A stretch of DNA of 64,000 nt from Juglans regia (GCF_001411555.2 NC_049905.1:3720001-3784000), one strand, 5' to 3'. Positions 11,854 to 24,564 are shown, numbered from the stretch's first letter. Translations and numbers: made by a program. The notes: generated by a model from the sequence alone, not told the origin.

Positions 11854-13173
11854 ATGGAGCATAACAATTCTTGGATTAACGGGAGTGATAGTGATGATCC
11901 GATGGAGCCCATAGATATCATGAATGCTATTAGGATATTGTCCTAAGGACAGAGAAGGAATCACCCAAGGCCACAACATAATATAGGCCTCCGAGGGCAT
12001 CAATATATTTTAGGAATTTTAAATGGCCATCCAGATAACTGCAAGATTATGTTTCATATGGAGGTACCTACATTCCGTTGTTTATGCGGATTGTTACGTA
12101 ACTGTCACTTGATACGTGATTCTAGAAGAGAAGTGATGGTGGAGGAAGTTGTGGGTATGTTTTGCCTTCTTGTGGGCCACGCAGAAGGCCAGCGAATTGT
12201 TGGGGACAGGTTTCAACATTCGACACAAACAATCAATAAAAACGTTAGAAAAGTGATTAATGCATTATGTGAGGTTGGGAGACATTTGATTGTGCCAACT
12301 CCAAGGGATAGCGTGCACCCTTTTATTTCAAGCAACCATCGTAATTATCCTTAGTTTAATGTAACAATTAAAATTCAAACTTTCTTTTACAACATACAAT
12401 ATAACAATCACATCATGCATTAGTTGGTTGTGTTAGCCAATTGGGATTTATTTATTGAGTTGATAGGGATGCATTGGCGCTATGGATGGTACGATAATAC
12501 CAGATGTTGTCCCAACTGAGTTGCGTGAGGCATATCGAAATAGGTTGGGCAGAGTTGGCCAAAATGTATTGGCAATAGTTGACTTTGATATGAAGTTTAT
12601 ATTTGTTTACACTGGATGGGAGGGATCCGCTCATGATGCACGTGTGTTCCACCATGTTGTCAGTGATCCAGAAGCCCGTTTTCCATGGCCACTAGAGGGT
12701 AGTTTTTTTTTTATTAACTTTATCAAATATTTTTAAGTTGGAACTTTCATTGTTTTTGTTGTTATATTAATTGAAGTTTGTGCTTTGAAAATAAATGGAC
12801 TCTTAGGTCAGTATTATCTTGTAGATTCAGCTTATCTATGTACTACAGGATTGCTGCCCCCTATCCAAGAGAACACCGGAGTGATCGTCACAATCAGAGG
12901 GGTTTTCATGGGTATAAAGATTATTTTAATTACCGTCACTCAACAGTTCATAATATTGTAGAACGAACATTTGGTGTTATAAAAGAACGATTCACCATTC
13001 TCTCCAACATGCCTCCATATTCGGTTGGGCGGCAAGTACTTATTATTACAGTGTGTTGTGCACTGCGCAACTTTATTAGAATGGTCATCCCCGATGACTG
13101 GATATTTCAGACGTGGAGTACGATGCATCTACCAGTTATTGAGCCTGCGGAACATCCTCATCTGGTCATGTAG
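11854..13173 (+). pseudogene. PIF/Harbinger transposase (DDE_Tnp_4) pseudogene, three exons
   Basis: Product: a Harbinger-superfamily transposase, which cuts and pastes its own element. Exon 1 is 11854-12360, intron 12361-12466, exon 2 12467-12698, intron 12699-12806, exon 3 12807-13173. Both introns have GT..AG ends and are 106-108 bp. The helix-rich N-terminal part lies in exon 1. The DDE catalytic residues survive: D in GAMDGT (12485), D in GSAHDARVF (about 12635), and E in NIVERTFG (about 12961). Lesions are a TAA at 11944, a TAG at 12352 where the family has Trp (YPW), and a one-base deletion near 12853 in the CTTGF/APY region. No terminal inverted repeats or Myb-like partner gene were found nearby, so the element boundaries are unknown. 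Confidence 0.85.
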
Positions 13174-15205
13174 ACTTGTCAACTTAAGCCCAAAACAATA
13201 TAGCTGCGATTAGAGATGAGATTGACATTTCTATATGGGAAGCAAGGAGTGGCCATTGATGGTGTTATTTAATTCATTACGTGTGTATTTAATACTGATA
13301 TTTTATTGTTGGCATTGAAATTACCTTTATTTTTGACAACTGATGTATTTTATGCGAGCAATGAATTTAAACATGATACGATTGTCGATGTGGATTGCTC
13401 AATATTTCATCATGCTGGACAGATTATTTATTTAATGACAAATGGTAGATGAATTACATTATTGGATTTGGTTATTTATTTATTTATTTTTACTTGTTGG
13501 GTTTAATGATTAGTATTTTTAATTTTTTTTCAAATTAAAATAGGTTTGACGATAATGGGTTTCTTAACACATTAATTTATGTATAGCAAATCTCAAGCAA
13601 ATAATTTTAAATATTAAAAATAAATTATTCGTCATCTATGCATCACATTTATTTTAATATTTTTTTTCTTTTTCTTAACGAGTGTCTGTTATAATAATAA
13701 TGAATAGCAAAAATTATTACAAAATATTATGAATGACTAAAACAAATATTTGATAAAAAGGTTATAGATACAAAAGATTTTAGCATAATATTTTTTAAAT
13801 GAGGTTGTGGTATTTTTTTTTTAGTTTACAAATATTTCTAATGACTCAGCAAAATATTTGATAAAAAGAAGAAAATAAATACACGAGTTTTTAATAAAGG
13901 AAGCATGAAATAAAAACAGAAAAAAGAAATAAGATGAAAACGCTGGGTAGGCTTAGGAAAATGCCGAGTAGCTCTTCATTAACCATTGTTCACTGTTCAT
14001 GCGCAGGCTTCAATTCTTTTTCAGCAGCTAACTTGTCTTTAAAAATAATATTATTAGTTGTGAGTCCCACAACAATCAATACTTAGAAAAAAAAAATCAA
14101 ACTAATCACATCTCATATCTATAAATAAATACAATTTTATCTCATCTTATCTTATCTCATTTATACTCAATATATCTCAATATTATTCACATATATTTTA
14201 AAAAATCTCATCTCATCTCATCTATGAAAACAAACGAAACCTTAATTAACTCATTTCTTACCTAGATTGTTTTACATTTATATGACAAACTTTATTTTGA
14301 TTTCAATTATTGTAGGGAGGGGTTCAGGAAAAGAGGCTCCATCTCAATCTACTTTGACTTCACATTGATAGTCTGATACACTATTTGTTTCTTATTTCAT
14401 TCTATGAAGTTTGTACTTGCGTTATTATTTTTTCCTACTTGAGTTCTTTTCTTTTTGAGAGATCATGTCCTCATTTTTATCCTTGTTTTTTTTTTCAGGT
14501 TTTATTGAACACTTGGAGTTGGAAGGACTAAGTTTGTCAAATAGATTTGTAATTTTGTTACTTTTATTTATTTATTTTTGTTGTTGTGATGTATTGTTAT
14601 TCTTAAGTTATTCAAATTACTTGTAATATTTTTTAGATTAGTTTGTAATAGTTTTATATTAATGTGTAATAGTTTTAGACTACTTTGTAACATTTTAGAA
14701 TGATTCGTTAGCAACCTTATGAAATTTATATAGGGATTGAAACTAGTTTTTGGTTTATTATAGATAGAGATAAACTTTATTCTTATATATTTAAGATTTT
14801 CAAATTTTGTATTTAATTGTTGGACTGAAAAATAAGTTTTGGGCCTAAGATGGCTTTTGTAAACAGCTTCTAGGCCCAAAATGTCCAAAAGGGCCTCAAA
14901 AACAAGTTATGAGCTCATCGGCCCATTGAGGCCCATGGGTGGGTGGACGTCCCGTAGACTTATCAGCCAGCCTGGCAACTGGGTGGGGTCACCTGCCAAT
15001 GGGGGACGGGACTAGGGCCCGTGTGCCCCAATTCAATCCCCCGCCCATGGGGATGCTGGAGGCGGGCAACAGACCAACTTTTAGCTAGATAAATTTGTGC
15101 AAAGCAAATGGCATAATTTTGTGAGGATTGAATATCTGAGTGAAGGCATATTTAAATTCAAAGTTAACAATAAAGGTAACGTATCATATGCTTAGTTCAT
15201 ATTTG
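13174..15205. other. Region without a recognisable gene; partial miniature-element sequence
   Basis: Positions 14065-14245 consist of repeated ATCTCATCT sequence ending in ATGAAAACAAACGAAACC, which resembles one end of a Harbinger/Tourist-like miniature element. No partner terminus was found. Positions 14870-15070 form an unusually GC-rich patch (GGGCCC/CCCCGCCC) of unknown origin. No coding sequence is supported. Confidence 0.45.
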
Positions 15206-15466
15206 TTTTTTTTTTTTTTTAATCAAAACAGACATTCATTGAAATCAAAATCAATCATTACATTGTTTCTCTAATTTAATACAATTCTTTATCTGTTCTG
15301 GATTCTCTTCTAAGCAAACTAATTCTTCATCACAAGACAAAGCTAGCTTGGCCATCTAGCGTGCTGCTTGATTGCATTCTTTGGGCGCATACTGAAGACA
15401 ACACAAATATCTTCTTGGAAGAAAGCTTTAATGTCTTTTATCATCTAACCACACCCAGATCAGCTC

Positions 15467-18400
15467 TTAAGAATCTTGTGCTTCTTTGATGACTACAAGA
15501 GCATCTCCTTCAAAAATGGCATGTTCTAATCTAATTTCCAGACTTAATTCCATAGCCCTCTCTAAAGCAAATATTTCAGCCATAACAGGATAGTTAACAA
15601 ACATTTTTGGCATGCACAAAGAAGCAACTAAATCACCTTCCCAATTTCTGATCACAGTATCAGCTCCCATCTTTGAAGGGTTTACTCCTAGTGCTGCATC
15701 CCAATTTGCTTTATAAATGTTTGTACTCGGTTTTTTCCACTTGATAGCTCTGTTTACTAAAGACTCATTTTGGTTTGGAACTCGAATCATTTCTTGTGCC
15801 TGCTGAAAGCTCTCCATTTCTTCTTTTGCTCTAAGTAGAACTAATCTGGGACTATCAAACTTTCTTTCAAATACATATCTATTTCTTCTTAACCAGATTC
15901 TTCTAAGAACACATGCAGCTTCTTACAGATCCTTCCTCTGTAGACTTGTTACCATCTCCTCCCACATTTTATAGAATTCAACCTCTGCACATTTCCATTT
16001 TTGTAAACTACACATCTTTTCAGCCCAAACATATTAGGCAGCACCATAACTCCACAAGGTATGACAGCTTGTCTCCTCACATGGTTCACATATAGGACAA
16101 GGATTATTCTATGTAATTTTCCTCTGGAATAGATTCCGTTTTGTAGGTAGAACTTCACTCACAGTTTTCCGTAGAAAAACTTATAGAAAATTTGGGACTT
16201 TCAGCTCCCAAATTTTCTTCCATCCTATACCCATTAGTGATGGTTGACTGTTCACCTTCCAATCTTCTCTTCATATGAATTGCCAGATGGTATGCAGTCT
16301 TCATGGAAAACATACCAGATTTATTACGACACCATATGATTTTATCTTCTAAACCTCTCGTACTAATGGGTAAAATACTAACACTGCTGCCTCTTCTTCA
16401 TTCATCACATCATGAATAAGATTTGTGTTCCAACTACCCTTATTATCAATGAACTCTTTAACAGTAGCTTCACTAGAGAAAATCTTCACTTGTGATTGAA
16501 TCATGTGAGTAGTAAGAGTATGCAACCACTTGTCACTCCATATTTTAATCTTTTGGCCATTCCCTACTATCCATCTCATACCTTCTTTTATTAGACTCCC
16601 AGACCTCCATATACTCCTCCAAATCTGTGAAGGACCATCACCAAGCTTAGCAAACAAAATAGTACCTGTTTTAAATTATTTTTCTTTCATAATCTTTGCA
16701 ACCAATGAACTGGGATGCATTAGTAACCTCCAGAATTATTTTGCCAACATAGCTTGATTAAAACACTCAACATCTCTAAAACCCAACCCTCCTTCACTAT
16801 TAGCGATTCCAACTTTACTCCATTTCTTCTACTAAATTTTCCTATCTTGATTCATATGCCTCCACAAAAACCGAGTCGTCATAAAAGAGATTTTCTTACA
16901 CAACTGATTTGGTAATTTGAAAACACTCATTACATAAGAGGGACTGCTTGTAATACTGCTTTTATAAGAAATTATTTGCCTGCTTGAGACACAGACTGAT
17001 TCTTCCAACTGTTTATTCTATCCCATATTCTCTCCTTAATTCCTCTAAAAACCTTATATTTAGACTTCCCAGCCATTGTAGGTAACCCCATGTATTCTCA
17101 GAATCCCCACAAACCCTTACACCATGTCTTGTACTAATTCATCTCTGACAATTGGACTTGTGTTTATACTAAAATAAATAGAAGTTTTATGCATATTCAT
17201 TTTCTGCCCAGAAGCTTGTTCATAGCTATGCAAGATTTGTTTCACTGATCTCTACTACTTCATATTTAATTTACAAAAAAGTATACAATCATCAGCAAAG
17301 AGTAGATGATTGATACTAATACCACCCTTACTAATGGAAACCCCTTTTATAGCCCTATTCTTTTATAATTTTGAATCATAGCAGTTAGCCCTTCTGCACA
17401 CAGTAATAATAGGTAAGGAGACAAAGGGTCTCCTTGCTTAAGGCCCTTGTAGATATTATCCTATTCCCTAGCTTTCCATTAACTAACACTGAATATTTCA
17501 CTATTTACACAAATTTAATTATTAAATCTATCCACCTATCACCAAAACCAATCTTTTCCATAACTGCTCTCATATATGCCCATTCAACTAAGTCATATGC
17601 CTTGGATATATCCATTCTTTCCCTTTTTGTCTAGTCTTCATCGTATGTAAGGCTCCATAAGCTATCATAATTTATCTGTGATAAGCCTACCCGATATAAA
17701 TGCACTTTGTTTATAGGAAATGATATCAGACGGTACTTCCTTAAGCCTATTGGCAACGTTTTAACAATGATTTTATACAAAATATTGCATAAACTAATTG
17801 GTCTAAACTTATTAACTAACATGGGGCTATTTATCTTTGGAATTAATGCAATGTATGTAAAATTAATCCTCTCATCAAACTGCCTCTCATTCAGAAATTT
17901 TAGTGATGTTGTGGTAACCTCATCCCCAACTACACTCCAATATTCCTCATCAAACAACCTTCTATTGCAGCTGAGGAAGGACAGCTTGAGCTATATACTC
18001 CTCTATGATGCTCTTGAAAAGCTCTCTGAACTTCTTCCTGATCTGTTCTCAAAACTGATTGAGCATCCCTCACCTATGAAATCTGGTTTCTCTTCTTCCT
18101 TTGAGTAACACACATATGGAAATACCTAGTATTTCTATCTCCTAATTGGTACCAATTTATCCTAGCTCGTTGCCTCCACTTCATATCTCCTTTATCTAAT
18201 AAGAAACCCACATCTTGTTGCAACCTCTTAATTTGGCCTATATTTCGTTGCTCCTCAACCTCTTGCAATCTTTTTAAAGTTAATTTTTGTCTTCTCTCTA
18301 ATCAATTTCTCCCCTCTCATTCCTCTGCTCTTACACCATCTTGACAAAGACTCACTACACTGATAAAGAGCAGATTGAACTCTTTCTAGTGGATATATTG

Positions 18401-19250
18401 ATGGTAAATTAGCATTCCATTCCTTCTCAATTATTTTTCCAAATTCAACATCTTTTGTCCAACATACCTTAAACCTAAATAATTTCTTTTTTCTGTATAG
18501 TCTCGCTTCCTCATGACAGATTGACAACATTAAGGGCTCATGGTCTGAGCTTCTCGCTGCCAAACATTTTACCTTGATATGTTTATACATCTCTTTCCAT
18601 AGTGAATTTGCCATTGCTCTATCCAATCTCTCTTTTGTAAAACTATTATCAGTATGTTTGTTACTACATGTGTAGATATTACCACTACATCCTAAATGAA
18701 ACAATTGGTTTTCTTCAAGAGCAAGCCTAAAAGCTTCCATTTGATTCTCAGATTTACCCCCCACTTTCTCAGACTGCACTAATATTTCGTTACAATCACC
18801 AACTATGCACCGTGGATTATTCCTTGGGCTGAGTCTAATCATTAAGTACGATGATAGCATTCTTTTACTAACCTCTAGATAGCCATAGAAACCTGATAGA
18901 AGCCATCTGGATCTCTGACCCTCCATTGATGCACTAATATGCCTCAGTGAAAAAGTATGGACAACCAAATTCCCCTTAGGTTTTCACAAAAGTGCCAAAC
19001 CCCCACTCCTACTTACTGGATCGACAACAAAACATCCATCAAAACCTAATTTCTTTTTCAGAGCTTCCAATTTAGAAGTTTCAGTAGCGTTTCCCTCAGA
19101 AACACCACTATGAGACACTTCTCCTTTACCATTTGGTAAAGATTGTGAACTGTACGAGTGTTCCCAAGGTTTCAACAATTCCAACTCAATAGATTCATAA
19201 TCCGCGGTGGGGCTGACTAGCAGGCACCGCCGATTCATCATCCCTACCAT
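15467..19250 (-). pseudogene. LINE ORF2 remnant: endonuclease, reverse transcriptase, RNase H
   Basis: From 19250 leftward: an endonuclease/exonuclease/phosphatase domain begins at KKLGFDGCFVVDP and continues at 18968-18255 (VGDCNE and SSDHEPL motifs, the D and H of the active site). The reverse-transcriptase start follows at 17957-17631 (FRPISLCNILYKI). Next is the post-RT region at 16657-16349 (IWSDKWL), and an RNase H domain at 15817-15467 (ANWDAAL, MAEIFALERAM and EGDAL supply the D, E and D). The frames change repeatedly and parts of the palm domain have lost their reading frame. The usual N-terminal start of the endonuclease is absent: sequence that looks like the ORF1 tail runs directly into KLEALKKK, so a deletion probably fused the two ORFs. 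Confidence 0.8.
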
Positions 19251-19321
19251 ATTCAGAAGACTCGTTACTTATTTTTGCTCTTTTCTACCTTCCTCTTCTA
19301 AATCTTCATCTACCAGAGATA

Positions 19322-20001
19322 TAGGGATGGTAATATCTAACACAACTCATAAATTTAACACGTGCACGATACGAAATTAACGGGTTTAAGTTTGATGTTA
19401 AAGGAGTTTAGATCAAAACAAGTTCATCCATTTAGACACGATTTATAAACGGGTTAACCTACTTAATATGAGATCAACCCATTTTGAATTTATTTCAAAA
19501 TTAAAATTTTATTATTGTTAAGTTATAATATTAGTATTTCTCATTATTCTTATATTTTTATTGTTGGGATTGTAATTTTAGTCCTATGCTCATATTTGTT
19601 ATTTTATGGTTTGTAATATTGTTTTTATTATACATTAAAATTTGGAAAATATTGATATATATTTCTTAAGATATTGTGATTATTAATAAATATAAATTTT
19701 AACTTTTATATAAAATTATGTTACTCAGGTTAAATGAATTATGCATTTTAGTTCAACTATTTACATGAAACAAATGGGTTTAAATGAGACGTGTCGTGTT
19801 AACATATTTCTAATTAATTATTAAACGGGTTAAAATGAATGACACGACACGTCCCGGCTCGTTATCTAAATAGGTTACGTTAAAGTTTGAAAATTTGACA
19901 CGTTTAGTATAACGGGTTAGGTTTGGATTGACCTATATAGTCAAATGTTCGTAACTTGACATGATACAAACATGACCCAAAAACATGATTTGACACTCCT
20001 A
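19322..20001. mobile_element. Non-autonomous hAT-like element, 680 bp
   Basis: The termini are TAGGGATGG and the inverted GACACTCCTA. ACCAGAGATA occurs immediately on both sides (19312-19321 and 20002-20011). The interior has many ACACG, ACGGGTT and GACACG motifs, typical of hAT miniature elements with AATTGCCACCCCTA-like ends. hAT duplications are normally 8 bp. The 10-bp match could be an 8-bp duplication with chance extension. There is no coding sequence. Confidence 0.7.
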
Positions 20002-20272
20002 ACCAGAGATAGACCAGTGTGTTTTTTAGCATAAGGCAGAAGATAGTATTTCTTTACTTCTCCTCTTTTGGATGATGGAGTTTGGATGCGGGATTTTTTA
20101 TTCTCTGTTTTATACAGAGACTGATACTCTCTTTAGAGTTTTATGAAGTTTAGACAATGTCCGTCATATAATATTTGTGTACAGGGAAGCTTACAACAGA
20201 AGTTTAGTTTGGCTTGTACCTTGAGTCATAGATACAACTTTCTTATTAATGAATGTAATGATGTCTATTTCC

Positions 20273-20273
<1 letters not shown>

Positions 20274-20304
<31 letters not shown>
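20274..20304. repeat. (TAA)n microsatellite
   Basis: About ten TAA units follow TTATTAATGAATGTAATG, so it could be the tail of a plus-strand retroposon fragment covering about 20012-20304. No coding part remains. Confidence 0.8.
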
Positions 20305-20305
<1 letters not shown>

Positions 20306-20331
20306 GGCAAAAGAGAACACTAACTTGTATT

Positions 20332-21035
20332 CAGGGCCGGCTCTTCCATTAGGCAAGTTAAGCAATTGCCTAAGGCCTTTAATGGAAGAAGGCTCCAATA
20401 TATATATATATATATAAAGTAAAATTTGTTTTTTAAAAAAATATATACTCAACAAAAAACTTTAATTAACTCAATGAGAATGAGAATATAAATAAGATCA
20501 AATTAATATTATATCATTATTAGTTTTTAAAAGTATCACATATAATAATTATTTTACCTATTTTCCTTCTAAGAATACACTTCTCTTTTGTCATTATTAG
20601 TTTAATATATAATTAATGTGAAAATTATAAATAGTAAAATTTAAATTTTCAGTGTTCATAAAAGATTTTTGTATAATCCTTTAAAGAGGCAATGACCCAT
20701 TTTTTTTCAAATGTGTAAGTTGCTTATAGAACTTTATTGACAATAATGATTATAATTATGTCTAAGAGTCTACAATACTTGTAAAACTAAATTTGATAAA
20801 ATTCTCTCTATATCAAGAATTTCCTAATAAAGATTAAAGTCAGTTATTAATTAAAAATGTGGTATAAAATCTTAATCAATAATTTTACTTTACAAAATAA
20901 TAGGAATTATTTTTAAATAAAAATATAATATAAAAATAAAATTATTTAATTTTACTTTAAGATTAAAAAAATAAAAAAATAAAAGCCTAACTCAGAATTT
21001 TAGCATTAGCCCCGGAACGTATTGAGCTGGCCCTG
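20332..21035. mobile_element. Non-autonomous hAT-like element, 704 bp
   Basis: It starts CAGGGCCGGCTC and ends GAGCTGGCCCTG, near-perfect inverted termini. The flanks CTTGTATT (20324-20331) and CCTGTATT (21036-21043) match at 7 of 8 bases, the size of a hAT target duplication. The AT-rich interior includes a (TA)n run near 20398-20416 and no coding sequence. Confidence 0.75.
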
Positions 21036-21183
21036 CCTGTATTTCCATTCTTCCGAGCCCTTCTCTTCCAACCTCCTCTTAAAGCTTGAATCTTGTCGTT
21101 GAAGTTGAATCTCAGAACCTCCCCCTTTCCTCCTGCGATATCCTTTGTGACAGAGTTGTGTTTCCTGAAAGAGAAATGATACT

Positions 21184-21332
21184 TGCAGTCGTGAGCGTGC
21201 AGTCGCCGTGCAGTCGCTTTGAAAAAAGTGAATAAATAAGGGACTCACCTGAAAAGAAATTAATTTTTTAATAGTGGACCCCACTCTTTTTCAAAGCGAT
21301 TGCACGGCGTTTGCGCATTCCACGACTGTATG
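21184..21332. mobile_element. Foldback miniature element, family F1 copy 1
   Basis: The left arm (GCAGTCGTGAGCGTGC…CGTGCAGTCGCTTTGAAAAA) and the right arm (TTTTTCAAAGCGATTGCACG…CACGACTGTATG) are imperfect inverted repeats around an AT-rich centre with a GTGGACC/GGGACTC pair. Related copies are at 23033-23180, 35422-35590 and 55357-55500. Confidence 0.7.
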
Positions 21333-23032
21333 TAGCATTACTCTTCCTGAAATGATAACGTTCTGTAAACCCTTATTTTTATTCATCTTTATAAAGTTTT
21401 TGGGCTTAGTGGGCCTTGGGCCCATTTCGACAGATCCTACTTGCTTCTCCATCACACCCTCCCGAGTACAGTTTAGATTCAAAGTTTGAGCATTTGAATC
21501 CCTTGTCTTCTTCCTCATCTCTTGATCATTAGCAGATAACTCCCCCAAGATTCTGTCTAATCAATTCCTCATTTCGCGCCAAGATAATGTTTCCGCCAGA
21601 ATCAACCAGATTTTCGCCTTCTACCTCTGAGAATCCTAGAGATACACGATTCTGACCCTCACCATCATCACTTGGACTTGATTCTGAAACTGACGGCCGA
21701 AAACCAATTTTCTGGTCCAAGCCTTGAATCGGAAAACTGGTGCTAGAATCATCTTTATTAGTTTGCTGCCCCATCCCTCGATGTCGAACTCCATTATCTG
21801 CCTCAGCCACAAGCCATATTGGTTGTCCCTTCATGTGCTCTGTTTTCTACATCCATAACCAGAGGCACAACCATTATCATCATGAACAATCTTACCACAT
21901 TTGAAACAAATCTTTGACTTTTTTTCATAGTTGTTTGGCACCCACATGCTTCTTGCATTGATTTTTATGGTTCTTCCAAGACCAACCGCTTTCCTTAAAT
22001 CAATTTCCAAACTTCCTTTGAGCTAACTCCCCCAATCTACTCCATCTTCAGGAACATCTACATCCAAAAAATTGCCAATTGAAATACCTATTTGCTCCCC
22101 AATCTGGCGGTTCATGCACGCCATAGGAAGATTGTGCAATTGAATCTAGAATTGTTCACAATCAAGACTAATTTGATGCGGCTGTGTAGTTCCATCAAAC
22201 AAGTTCAAAACAAACAAGCAATTATCAAACATCCGTGGCTTGCCATCTAGTACCCTGTCTCTATCCTTACAATTTGAAAAGATAATAACAAAAGTATTCG
22301 TACGAATCTCCTTAAACGTGACATATTTTTCTACCTTCCATACCTTTAACATGGTGGCCCGAATTACTTCCTTCCCAATATATCTATCCGTTAAAACTCT
22401 ACCAATCAAGCTTCTACTCTCATGGTTCTGCAAATCATCCCAATCATCAACTCGAATCTCTATTTCTGACTTTTTTTCGTCATTGAGACTGAGTTGATTC
22501 CATACTTCACTAAGATCCTCCATGGCTACTGGAGAACTCTACAAATCGTGGGACTGAAATACTCTACTTAGTGGGAGTAGAGAGTCAAAACCTTCACCTC
22601 TTTCGCCCTTCAATTGACGACAGAGACAAGATGAATATATTAGATGATATGGTAGGTAGATGTAGAATATGCATGAACACTACAATTTTTTTCTAGTTCC
22701 TAAAAGAATGCATATTTGGTCTAAATTTGGGGTAAAGCCAAACTATACACCATCCAATAAGAGACTGCCTCGATAGCTTTTCTATTAAATTATCATGAAA
22801 ACGTGCTTGATTTCTCAGGCCATCGATTCTGTCTTATCTCGATTGAATTTTTTTTTTCTCTCCACCCTTGTATTTAACATCCATTTTCTCTCTAAAATGT
22901 GCAAGTATGGCATATTTCTTTCAAAAAAGTGGAGTCCACTATTATTTATTAAAAAAATATCCATTTGTATTTAACATCCATTCTCTCTTACCATACTCAT
23001 TATAAGATTAAACAATTATTGGATAGAGTTCT

Positions 23033-23180
23033 AAAATGTGCAAGGATCGCGTATTTCTTTTAAAAAAAGTATGGTCCACTATTATTTATTAAATTTTTTT
23101 TCTTTTCATATGAGTTTCAAATTTATACATTTTTTTTAAAAGGAGTGCGTAAGACTGTTCTACCCTATGATTATAAATAT
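23033..23180. mobile_element. Foldback miniature element, family F1 copy 2 (diverged)
   Basis: It contains GTGCAAGGATCGCGTATTTC, then GTCCACTATTATTTATTAAA and a degenerate right arm ending GATTATAAATATC. A truncated half-copy precedes it at about 22898-22975. Confidence 0.5.
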
Positions 23181-23238
23181 CATTATATGTGGTATTCAGC
23201 CCTTTACAACGTCGTGCCATGACTATAAAATTATGAAA

Positions 23239-23390
23239 AATGATAGACTTACAACTCTTTTGTAACTATATACATAAAATAAAAGGTAATTTTGTAATAT
23301 TGAAATTTATTTTTATGGAGTGGCATGATTGTATTGGTTGATTGAACAATAATTATAAAATAGTTGTAAACAAATTGTAAGTATATCATT
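23239..23390. mobile_element. Miniature inverted-repeat element, second foldback family
   Basis: AATGATAGACTTACAA at the left matches inverted TTGTAAGTATATCATT at the right, about 150 bp apart. The centre contains GTTGATTGAACAATAATTAT-like sequence also seen as fragments at about 44340-44400 and 61430-61470. Confidence 0.55.
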
Positions 23391-24265
23391 ACCCTAAAAT
23401 TATTAGATTAAGTATTAATTTTTAATGATATGACTAGGGCTGCACAGAGACCCGGTCCGATCAAATTGGGCCCGACCCGACCTGCATGGAAGATAGTTTC
23501 AGCTCGACTTGACTCGACCCGTAAATGTCGGATCGGGTTGAACCTGTTCGTCTTGCATTTTATCGTTTTCGATCTTTCACCCGTTCACATTTGCAGACCC
23601 ATGCCCCTCTCTTGCTCCTCTGCAAACTCAGCCTCTCTCACATCGTCCGTTCCTCCTCTTCAGCTCCTCTGCAACTCAGCCTTTTCCCTCCTAAACCCAC
23701 CCTCCCTCTGCAAGTACACCTTGAGGGGCTCCATGTAGTCCTCGAAGCCAAGGGTGGTTAGGGCCCACCGCAGATCGTCGCTTCTACCTCTAGAACTTGT
23801 GGGATGCCTCACTGGTGATGAAGCTTATGATGTATTTCATTTTCTTTGTGATGTATTTCATTTTCTTTGAGATCAGTTTCAAGATCTATTTAATTTTCTT
23901 TGAAATCATCGACGACCTTCACCTCGAGAGGAAGCAGAGGCTTTGGGTGGAACCTCGTATCGGTCTTTGAGACTTTAAATGATATATTCAACAGAATAAG
24001 AAGAGGGTCTTCACTCCGTAAGTAACTAGGCGTCATTTTGCTCAAGAAAACAGTAGCTTGCTTGATTTATTCTCAGAGAAAAATGTAAAACTTTGTTGAT
24101 TTCTTGGTGGGTTTGATTTCCTGTCAAAATCTAAAGTCTCTTAAATGAGATATGATCCTAATTAGATCTGGAGCTGCTGCTTACCCGAAATGGCATAAAT
24201 ATGTGAAGATTTGGAGTAAGATGGACAGCGGGAGGACATTTATCATACCCATTTCCAAACTATTC

Positions 24266-24270
<5 letters not shown>

Positions 24271-24301
<31 letters not shown>
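24271..24301. repeat. (TC)n microsatellite
   Basis: About 15 units lie just upstream of the SDHAF1 start. This is a common feature of plant 5' UTRs. Confidence 0.9.
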
Positions 24302-24306
<5 letters not shown>

Positions 24307-24348
24307 CGCAAAAAGTGCATCCAGTTGCGAACTTGGCGCTAAGATGCC

Positions 24349-24564
24349 ATGGGAGCCTCCAGTGGTCTGAAGCTTTCTGGAATGCAAAAGCAAGTACTGA
24401 GTCTATACAGAGGGTTTTTGCGAGTGGCTCGTTCAAAATCTGCCGAAGATCGACGCAAGATCGAATCCATTGTTTCAGCAGAGTTTCATCAGAATTCTAA
24501 GAAAGTAGATCGCAAAAGTTTTCTCTACATTGGGTACTTACTTCGTTGAGGTAAGAAACAACTT
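24349..24564 (+). pseudogene. SDHAF1: Captured copy of succinate dehydrogenase assembly factor 1 (LYR protein)
   Basis: The frame from ATG 24349 gives a protein starting MGASSGLKLSGMQKQVLSLY. It carries the LYR motif (LSLYRGFLR) and the VDRKSF/YI/YLLR segment of plant SDHAF1, a small mitochondrial-matrix chaperone that helps deliver iron-sulphur clusters to complex II. It covers most of the family's usual 85-95 residues. The frame meets TGA at 24547, where the family has the second Arg of LLRRGKKQLD. GKKQLD follows in the same frame before another stop, so CGA to TGA at a CpG is a simple explanation. Homology ends at about 24564. The gene lies wholly inside the hAT element, directly after a (CT)n leader, and so is a transduplicate and not the resident gene. 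Confidence 0.8.

Larger units (their letters stand above)
19251..22523 (-). pseudogene. LINE ORF1 remnant (DUF4283 and CCHC zinc knuckle), split by insertions
   Basis: The nucleic-acid-binding protein of the LINE starts at 22523 (MEDLSEVW). Its DUF4283 domain runs to about 22150 with few breaks. A CX2CX4HX4C knuckle (CFKCGKIVHDDNGC) is encoded near 21890. Low-complexity C-terminal segments lie at 21834-21291, about 21175-21036 and about 19321-19250. Between them sit a foldback element and two hAT elements. Premature stops occur even outside the insertions. Confidence 0.75.
15206..22710 (-). mobile_element. Decayed L1-type LINE with nested insertions
   Basis: Reading leftward it shows ORF1 (zinc knuckle), then ORF2 with endonuclease, reverse transcriptase and RNase H, then a poly(A) tail seen as a T-run at about 15206-15222. 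Flanking candidates for a target duplication are CATATTTG at 15198-15205 and 22711-22718. This 8-bp match is weak. Two hAT elements (19322-20001 and 20332-21035) and a foldback element (21184-21332) interrupt ORF1. The body has many frameshifts and stops, so it is old. The interval 20012-20331 between the hAT elements ends in a (TAA)n run and may be a further insertion. Confidence 0.8.
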
